From: Mageeibacillus sp. UBA6976 | GTDB lineage: Bacteria > Bacillota > Clostridia > Saccharofermentanales > Saccharofermentanaceae | Length of the DNA stretch: 48,596 nucleotides | Direction of reading: 5' to 3' | NCBI GenBank assembly: GCA_002450155.1 | Contig: DJYO01000034.1 | Location: 1 to 48,596, forward strand | Shown: positions 43,802 to 48,596 of the stretch, piece by piece | Numbering within the stretch: the first letter of the stretch is position 1 | Layout: every line of letters starts with the position of its first letter | Translations under genes and position numbers: made by a program | The notes under the pieces: generated by a model | Databases searched by the model: none | What the model was told of the DNA's origin: nothing | Seen by the model: the letters and a program-made list of their open reading frames with translations, nothing else

Positions 43802-46510
43802 TTAAACTAAAACGTCTTCGCGGCTTAGCCACTTACGCTGGACAGTCTTGTTGGTGAAAGGTGCAACCGCTGCTCCAGATACAGCCTTATTTTCGTCAAG
43901 AAGATCTGCCACCCTGACCGTATGACGGACAAGGATCTTGCCGCCGGCTTTCTTTATGTAGATGGAGATATATGTTGTCTCAGGATCAAGATCGCCTATG
44001 GGTATGGACTTGCCGTATGCCTGATCATTAAGATCCATTGCATAGTGGGCAGGACTTGATATAGTGGAAGCATCCCATACATAGAGATCAGCCGTGCCGG
44101 TATTGTTAAAGTTAACGTCATTTACAAGGTGGTCAACACTTACATTAAGACGGTTGCCGAACAAGGCCCTGTCTAAGTGGACCTCTCCGCCGGATACGCC
44201 GGTGCAGCTCTTCTTGAATGTATCGAAATTAGCTGTGCTTATTACCTTATGCTCATTCAGATCATATACGGCAAAGCTAAGGCCTCTCTGGGAATCGGCA
44301 TAATCCCTGTGGTTGATCCTGATGGCGCAGCCTGAACCAGTGTGGAAGTTAGAGCTTGCGATAAGGTAATCCGTACCGTCAGGAAGCTTGTCCCTTATGC
44401 CGATAAGATCCTCGGAGCAATCCTCCTTGAGGACCTCGCCGTTGCTGAGAACACCGTACCATGAGAGCCTTATCTTCTCATCAAACGAAGCCTCAAAACC
44501 TGCATTTCTAAGTAGCTCAAGAGTAGAATCCTGCAGGTGCAGCGATGCTTCGTCACTTACAGTCGCAAGGAGGACTGTATCTTCCATACCGAGATAGTGC
44601 TCCAGGTACTGGTCTATATTGAGATTAAGATAGTAGTCCAGGCTTGCAAAATGCTCAGTGTCCTTATAGACGATATGCTCGTTATCCTCGCTGTCTGTAA
44701 CTATGGCAGTAAGAGTGATTATGGATGTATCCTTGAGTTCAGATACGTCGAACTCCGCCTGATATGTGAGATCCGGCAGACGTACCATATCGTAGGTACC
44801 GAGATTAACAATGCCGGAATGCGTAGTCACGCTGAGCTTTACAGCCTTGATGGGCTCATCTGCTGTCTCAAGACCTCCAATGGTGATGGTAACCGTGCTC
44901 AGTTTTTCGGTGTCCTTGTTATATGCAGGTTCAAATCCGATGTTTAATACTGAGTTTGTATCGTATACAGCCAGATCAAAGGGCTCAAATCTGGAGATAT
45001 TCTCCTTGAGGAATGTGGAATTTCTGGCCAGCTCGGTATTGCAGTACTGGATATTGTACTCTTCCAGCAGCGTCTGCTCGTCTGAATAAAGGTTAACGCC
45101 AAGACCTAATCTGTTGCCCTGGATCTCGCAGCCCATAGCAGCAAGTGTTGTGGGGAACATATCAAAGGTTGAGAAAGTCCTTGATTTGCGGGATAAGCCG
45201 TCAAGCCCACCTGTTACAGCAGAGTTTATAACTGTGCAATAGGTCCTTCTTAAGTAATTGTCGTCTACATGAGAGCAGAAGTTGGAATCCATAGTCGTAT
45301 GGTCTCCGCAGATAACTATGGTCGTATCCTCGTAGAAAGGCTGCTGCTTGATCCAATTGACAAACTCAGCCACCTTCCTGTCAGAGCATGCGATTACATT
45401 GGCATACTGGTTGCCCTCAAACTCATTGGTGCAGTCCGGGCATACCCATCCGTCCTCGAAATGAGTATCTACTGTCAGCATAGTAAAGTTGAAGGGCTTA
45501 TCCTGAGAAGCAAGGTCAAGGATCTCCTGCTTTGCAAAGTCGAAGAGCTTGTCGTCTTCGAAGCCCCACCATACCTTGTATCCCTTGGGGATATAGCCGT
45601 TCTCCAGAGCGTAGTTATAGTCAAACACCTTGTAGTTGCCATGGCCCTGGAAATACTGCTGTCTTCCGCCAAATACCGCATCTGAGCCTACCATGAGCTC
45701 CTGATTGTAGCCCTGAGACATTAAGATGTCGCCTATGGAAGTAGCTCCCGGATAGAAGGAAGACTGTGTGCCTGCAGCATTACCGATCTCCTCCATTGCA
45801 GGAAGACCTGCAGTCTGGGCGACCATTCCTCCTGAAGTGAAGGTTGCACCATGGAGTGGCACCGCACCGTTAAGCTGGTTCGTATTGCCGTTAAAGCAAT
45901 CTGCGTCAGGTGCCAGAGCCATATCCGTAAGATTTGGGATATAGTTCTCTTCGAAGGCACCGCCGTTAGCCTCGTCTGAATATGACATCTCCATCGACTC
46001 ACAGAAGATATAGATAAGATTTCTCTTCTTCTCCGGGAAGATGACCGACACATCCTTGGGGTCGGCGTAATTGTCCTCAATAAAGGTGGAATCCTCGCCC
46101 TTGGCCATAAAGTAGCCTATTACGTCGTACTGATTCTCAAAGAAAAGACCCATTACCACGATGCCTGCAAAGACCGTGACAATAATGGACCTGTTTATCA
46201 TCTTCTTATGCTTCTTGAGCTTGAAGATATCAAGATCTACCAGGATCTTAAAAGCAGTAACTGCTGCAGCAACGATAACTGCAGGCACCAGAGCCCTGAA
46301 CACAAAGCTGATGATAACATCCGGATTTGTACCTTTGATAGGTGCAAAAAGGTGGTAAACGATCTCATCGAATGTTATGTATCTCCAGATCTGCATAGTC
46401 CAGAGCATAGCTCCTACGAGCAGAGCTGCCGCAAAAACTCCGATGAAAATGAGTATGTATTTAACAATTTTAAGTATCTTCTTTCCCATGCGGCAATATG
46501 ATACTCGCAT
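43802..46510 (-). CDS. LTA-synthase-family sulfatase-fold membrane protein (phosphoglycerol transferase)
   Basis: 902 residues, longer than LtaS (about 640). Three or four N-terminal spans, then the alkaline-phosphatase-type domain at about 160-500: NLIYIFCESMEMSYSD (metal-binding Glu), ATFTSGGMVAQTAGLP at about 220-235 with a candidate catalytic Thr, VDTHFEDGWVCPDC, ICGDHTTMDS at about 400 (Asp-His metal ligands). Residues 510-890 add beta-rich outer domains not found in LtaS. It would move glycerol phosphate, or a similar group, from lipid onto a surface glycan. Neither ATG 46510 nor ATG 46489 has a ribosome site; 46489 would remove seven residues before the conserved-looking MGKK start. 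Confidence 0.82.
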   Translation of the reverse strand: MRVSYCRMGKKILKIVKYILIFIGVFAAALLVGAMLWTMQIWRYITFDEIVYHLFAPIKGTNPDVIISFVFRALVPAVIVAAAVTAFKILVDLDIFKLKKHKKMINRSIIVTVFAGIVVMGLFFENQYDVIGYFMAKGEDSTFIEDNYADPKDVSVIFPEKKRNLIYIFCESMEMSYSDEANGGAFEENYIPNLTDMALAPDADCFNGNTNQLNGAVPLHGATFTSGGMVAQTAGLPAMEEIGNAAGTQSSFYPGATSIGDILMSQGYNQELMVGSDAVFGGRQQYFQGHGNYKVFDYNYALENGYIPKGYKVWWGFEDDKLFDFAKQEILDLASQDKPFNFTMLTVDTHFEDGWVCPDCTNEFEGNQYANVIACSDRKVAEFVNWIKQQPFYEDTTIVICGDHTTMDSNFCSHVDDNYLRRTYCTVINSAVTGGLDGLSRKSRTFSTFDMFPTTLAAMGCEIQGNRLGLGVNLYSDEQTLLEEYNIQYCNTELARNSTFLKENISRFEPFDLAVYDTNSVLNIGFEPAYNKDTEKLSTVTITIGGLETADEPIKAVKLSVTTHSGIVNLGTYDMVRLPDLTYQAEFDVSELKDTSIITLTAIVTDSEDNEHIVYKDTEHFASLDYYLNLNIDQYLEHYLGMEDTVLLATVSDEASLHLQDSTLELLRNAGFEASFDEKIRLSWYGVLSNGEVLKEDCSEDLIGIRDKLPDGTDYLIASSNFHTGSGCAIRINHRDYADSQRGLSFAVYDLNEHKVISTANFDTFKKSCTGVSGGEVHLDRALFGNRLNVSVDHLVNDVNFNNTGTADLYVWDASTISSPAHYAMDLNDQAYGKSIPIGDLDPETTYISIYIKKAGGKILVRHTVRVADLLDENKAVSGAAVAPFTNKTVQRKWLSREDVLV

Positions 46511-46617
46511 TTATTGCAAATAGACATTAATGAAATTGCAAATTTTATCCCTGCTCTATACGCGGTTATCATTCAATTTACACAAGACAAAGGAGCAATT
46601 TTCTCTTTAGGACTGAG

Positions 46618-46646
46618 TTTACTCGCTGTTTTTTATCTTCTAAAAT
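46618..46646 (+). promoter_or_regulatory. candidate promoter of the CAP/ChW protein gene
   Basis: TTTACT (46618-46623) and TAAAAT (46641-46646) are 17 bp apart, 31 bp before the ATG at 46678, with GGGAGG as ribosome site in between. The rest of the divergent spacer 46511-46617 has no clear element. Confidence 0.4.
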
Positions 46647-46677
46647 TGTAAAAAGCGATTACGGGAGGCTTTGCCAT

Positions 46678-48342
46678 ATGCGTAAGTTATTAAGTCTTTT
46701 GCTGAGTGCGGCGATCGCGTCAGCTATCCTGATTCCCTTAAAAGGAACCAATGTCAACGCTGCAACAAGTTCCTTCTCGGGAGTATGTCATGTACAGGAT
46801 TACGGCGATACCCAGGGACGCTGGGATGCGTCTTCCGGAACTCTTACCCTCGGCACCAGGGGTCAGAGCAAGAGAGTCGAGCAGGTAACGATCAATTTCA
46901 ATAACAATACCGGCTACGAGGGCGGCATCGAATACAGAGTCCACGTCCAGAATATAGGCTGGATGCAGTGGGTCAAGGGCGGCCAGGCCGCAGGCACCAG
47001 AGGTCAGGCTTTAAGGCTCGAAGGCATCGAGATAAGGCTTACCGGTGAGATCGCAAACCACTACTCCATCTCTTATGCAGTCCATATCCAGGACTACGGC
47101 GATGCCCAGGGTTTTGTAAGAGACGGTGCTCTTGCAGGCACTACAGGTGAATCCAAGAGACTCGAGGAAGTAAGGGTAAAACTGGTTCCCCTGGATACCT
47201 CTTCTTCCATAGGCGTATCTTACAGAGTACAAAGACAGGACTACGGCTGGGAGGCTGCGTGGGCTGCCAACGGTCAGTCCTCGGGCACCACAGGCCAGTC
47301 CAAGCGTCTTGAAGCTATCGAGATCCATCTTACAGGCGCCAAATACAGCGGCGGTATAACCTACAGGACACATGTCCAGAACATAGGCTGGGAATCAAGC
47401 TGGGCTAATAACGGCGAGCTCGCAGGAACTGTCGGTCAGTCCTTAAGGCTTGAAGCCATACAGATCAAACTTACCGGAGAGATCGCAAACCACTACGATG
47501 TCTACTACAGAGTCCATACCCAGAATCTGGGCTGGCTGGACTGGGCTAAAAACGGCGATATGGCAGGCACTGCAGGAAAGTCCTACAGACTTGAAGCCAT
47601 ACAGATCAAGCTGGTAGCAAAGAACGCCCCCGCTCCGGGTCCTACCGCCCTGTCCTTTGTAGATCAGGCTGCAACCCAAAGGTGCCTTAATGCCTATAAC
47701 CAGGCTCTGGCTGATTACAATAACGCAGGTCTTAAGTGGCTCGACGAGACTTCTGTAGCCTGCGGCGGACAGACTGTCGAATACTATATAGATGCAGCTT
47801 CAAGAGCAGGTCTTACATCAGGAGACCTCAGCATCTATACCAAGTTCACAACACCTGATGCCATCAGGAGATCCATATCCTTTATCGAGGAGTGCAACAG
47901 CTTAAGAGCAGCAGAAGGCAGGAGCGCCCTTGTCATTGATCCCCGCCTGATGGCAGCTACAGTAGCATCTACCACCGTATCCTGCTATACCCTGAACCAT
48001 ACTTTTATAAACTATGCATGGTCTCACATGGATGTTCCGTCAAACGGCGAGAATCTGGCCTGGGGGTATTCGGATCCTTTTACAGGCTGGTATTACAATG
48101 AGAAATCCTCCAACGGCGGTCACTACCGGAACATAATCGCCACAGGTTTTTCAGCTACGGGATTTGCCACAGCAACAGGTCTTAGCGGAGTCAGATACCG
48201 CACAGCTTTCGGTCAAGACTTCGGCACTGCAACATCAAGCTGCATGACACCTGACCAGTACAGAAACGCCTTCGAAGCATACATTGCAGAAAAACAAACT
48301 GCGGTAGATACAGCCCTTGCCAATTACAACAAAGTAAGATAA
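46678..48342 (+). CDS. secreted ChW-repeat protein with C-terminal CAP domain
   Basis: 554 residues. Signal peptide: RKLLSLLLSAAIASAILIPL, cut near NVNA-AT. Six ChW repeats at about 33-320 open with GVCHVQDYGDTQGRWD and correspond one to one with those of the protein at 35755-37935. A short helical spacer (about 325-395) leads to a CAP (SCP/PR1-like) domain at about 400-530: ECNSLRAAEGRSAL, LNHTFINYAWSHM, NGENLAWGY, FTGWYYNEKSSNGGHYRNII, containing the conserved His, Glu and HYRN elements. CAP proteins are secreted and bind ligands or act on wall components. It faces away from the LTA-synthase-like gene and ends in its own terminator. Confidence 0.88.
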   Translation: MRKLLSLLLSAAIASAILIPLKGTNVNAATSSFSGVCHVQDYGDTQGRWDASSGTLTLGTRGQSKRVEQVTINFNNNTGYEGGIEYRVHVQNIGWMQWVKGGQAAGTRGQALRLEGIEIRLTGEIANHYSISYAVHIQDYGDAQGFVRDGALAGTTGESKRLEEVRVKLVPLDTSSSIGVSYRVQRQDYGWEAAWAANGQSSGTTGQSKRLEAIEIHLTGAKYSGGITYRTHVQNIGWESSWANNGELAGTVGQSLRLEAIQIKLTGEIANHYDVYYRVHTQNLGWLDWAKNGDMAGTAGKSYRLEAIQIKLVAKNAPAPGPTALSFVDQAATQRCLNAYNQALADYNNAGLKWLDETSVACGGQTVEYYIDAASRAGLTSGDLSIYTKFTTPDAIRRSISFIEECNSLRAAEGRSALVIDPRLMAATVASTTVSCYTLNHTFINYAWSHMDVPSNGENLAWGYSDPFTGWYYNEKSSNGGHYRNIIATGFSATGFATATGLSGVRYRTAFGQDFGTATSSCMTPDQYRNAFEAYIAEKQTAVDTALANYNKVR

Positions 48343-48354
48343 CCGTAAGCTAAG

Positions 48355-48391
48355 ACAGTGCCGGCCAGAGATCAGACCGGCACTGTTTTTT
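48355..48391 (+). terminator. intrinsic terminator of the CAP/ChW protein gene
   Basis: ACAGTGCCGG and CCGGCACTGT form a perfect 10-bp GC-rich stem, extended by GGCC/GACC-type pairs, followed by six T. It lies 13 bases after the TAA. Confidence 0.92.
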
Positions 48392-48399
48392 GCATAGAA

Positions 48400-48428
48400 A
48401 ATAAAAAGGACTGCCTGTAAGACAGTCC
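48400..48428 (-). terminator. intrinsic terminator of the tRNA-Gly gene
   Basis: On the minus strand GGACTG and CAGTCC pair around a 9-nt loop and are followed by TTTTTATTTT, starting seven bases after the tRNA 3' end. Confidence 0.8.
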
Positions 48429-48434
48429 GTTAGG

Positions 48435-48509
48435 TGGAGCGGGATACGAGACTTGAACTCGCGACTTTCACCTTGGCAAGGTGACACTCTACCACTGAGT
48501 TAATCCCGC
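48435..48509 (-). tRNA. tRNA-Gly (anticodon GCC)
   Basis: 75 nt including an encoded CCA. Acceptor arms GCGGGAT and ATCCCGC pair perfectly; the D-arm contains AACTCAGTGGTAGAGT; the anticodon stem CACCT/AGGTG holds the loop with GCC; the T-arm has GAGTTCAAGTCTC. The GCC anticodon and glycine-type acceptor agree. Confidence 0.95.
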
Positions 48510-48596
48510 GTGCTTGAATATTATAAGAGCGGGTTTGATATTTGTCAACAACTAATTTCCATATGCCTGATATACTGAAGTGAAAAGTTAAATTCC

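Overview
The window looks like a chromosomal segment of a low- to mid-GC Gram-positive anaerobe of the class Clostridia, probably from gut or rumen. The reasons are three secreted proteins built on clostridial hydrophobic-W (ChW) repeats, an LTA-synthase-type sulfatase, CDP-glycerol chemistry, strong AGGAGG ribosome binding sites and Thr-Pro linkers. Species cannot be fixed from sequence alone. Most of the window makes, moves or decorates surface glycans.

Layout. 1-486: the end of an IS21-like element with a broken istA, beside a possible gene remnant. 487-18898 (minus strand): one long surface-polymer locus led by a promoter near 18950. In transcription order it encodes a Wzz-like protein with a decayed BY-kinase tail, a PglF/PglE/PglC/PglD-like set (UDP-bacillosamine-type synthesis and phosphosugar loading), a GT4, two GT2s, a Wzy-like polymerase, a CDP-glycerol glycerophosphotransferase, another GT4, a Wzx flippase, a fused glycerol-3-phosphate dehydrogenase/cytidylyltransferase, a WecB epimerase, and a membrane protein carrying a metallo-beta-lactamase fold that has lost its metal ligands. 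The inferred product is a lipid-linked glycan with glycerol phosphate in it, started on a diamino-trideoxy sugar. 19048-20886: a DUF6077-like membrane protein split by an in-frame TAA.

20943-25337 (minus): the most unusual block. It holds a flippase, then a zinc-ribbon pseudokinase, a MIDAS-type VWA protein and a divergent adenylosuccinate-synthetase paralogue, all overlapping or closely spaced. 25383-27429: a kinase-like wall-glycan protein (plus) and an ankyrin-like membrane protein (minus). 27537-33152: a 1871-residue secreted protein with tandem beta-type modules and a C-terminal ChW cassette, divergent from an MFS-LuxR membrane regulator with a palindrome between them. 34799-35659: a YitT-family protein.

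35755-48342: a second secreted ChW protein with a long Thr-Pro-Arg minisatellite; a glycan operon (LTA-synthase-like protein, three GT2s, DUF2142 and DUF2304 membrane proteins) containing a triplicated 74-bp palindromic repeat; and a third ChW protein ending in a CAP domain. The window closes with a tRNA-Gly(GCC). The leftmost part of the 487-15000 locus looks more AT-rich by eye than the right half, as is common for exchangeable polysaccharide genes; I did not compute this.
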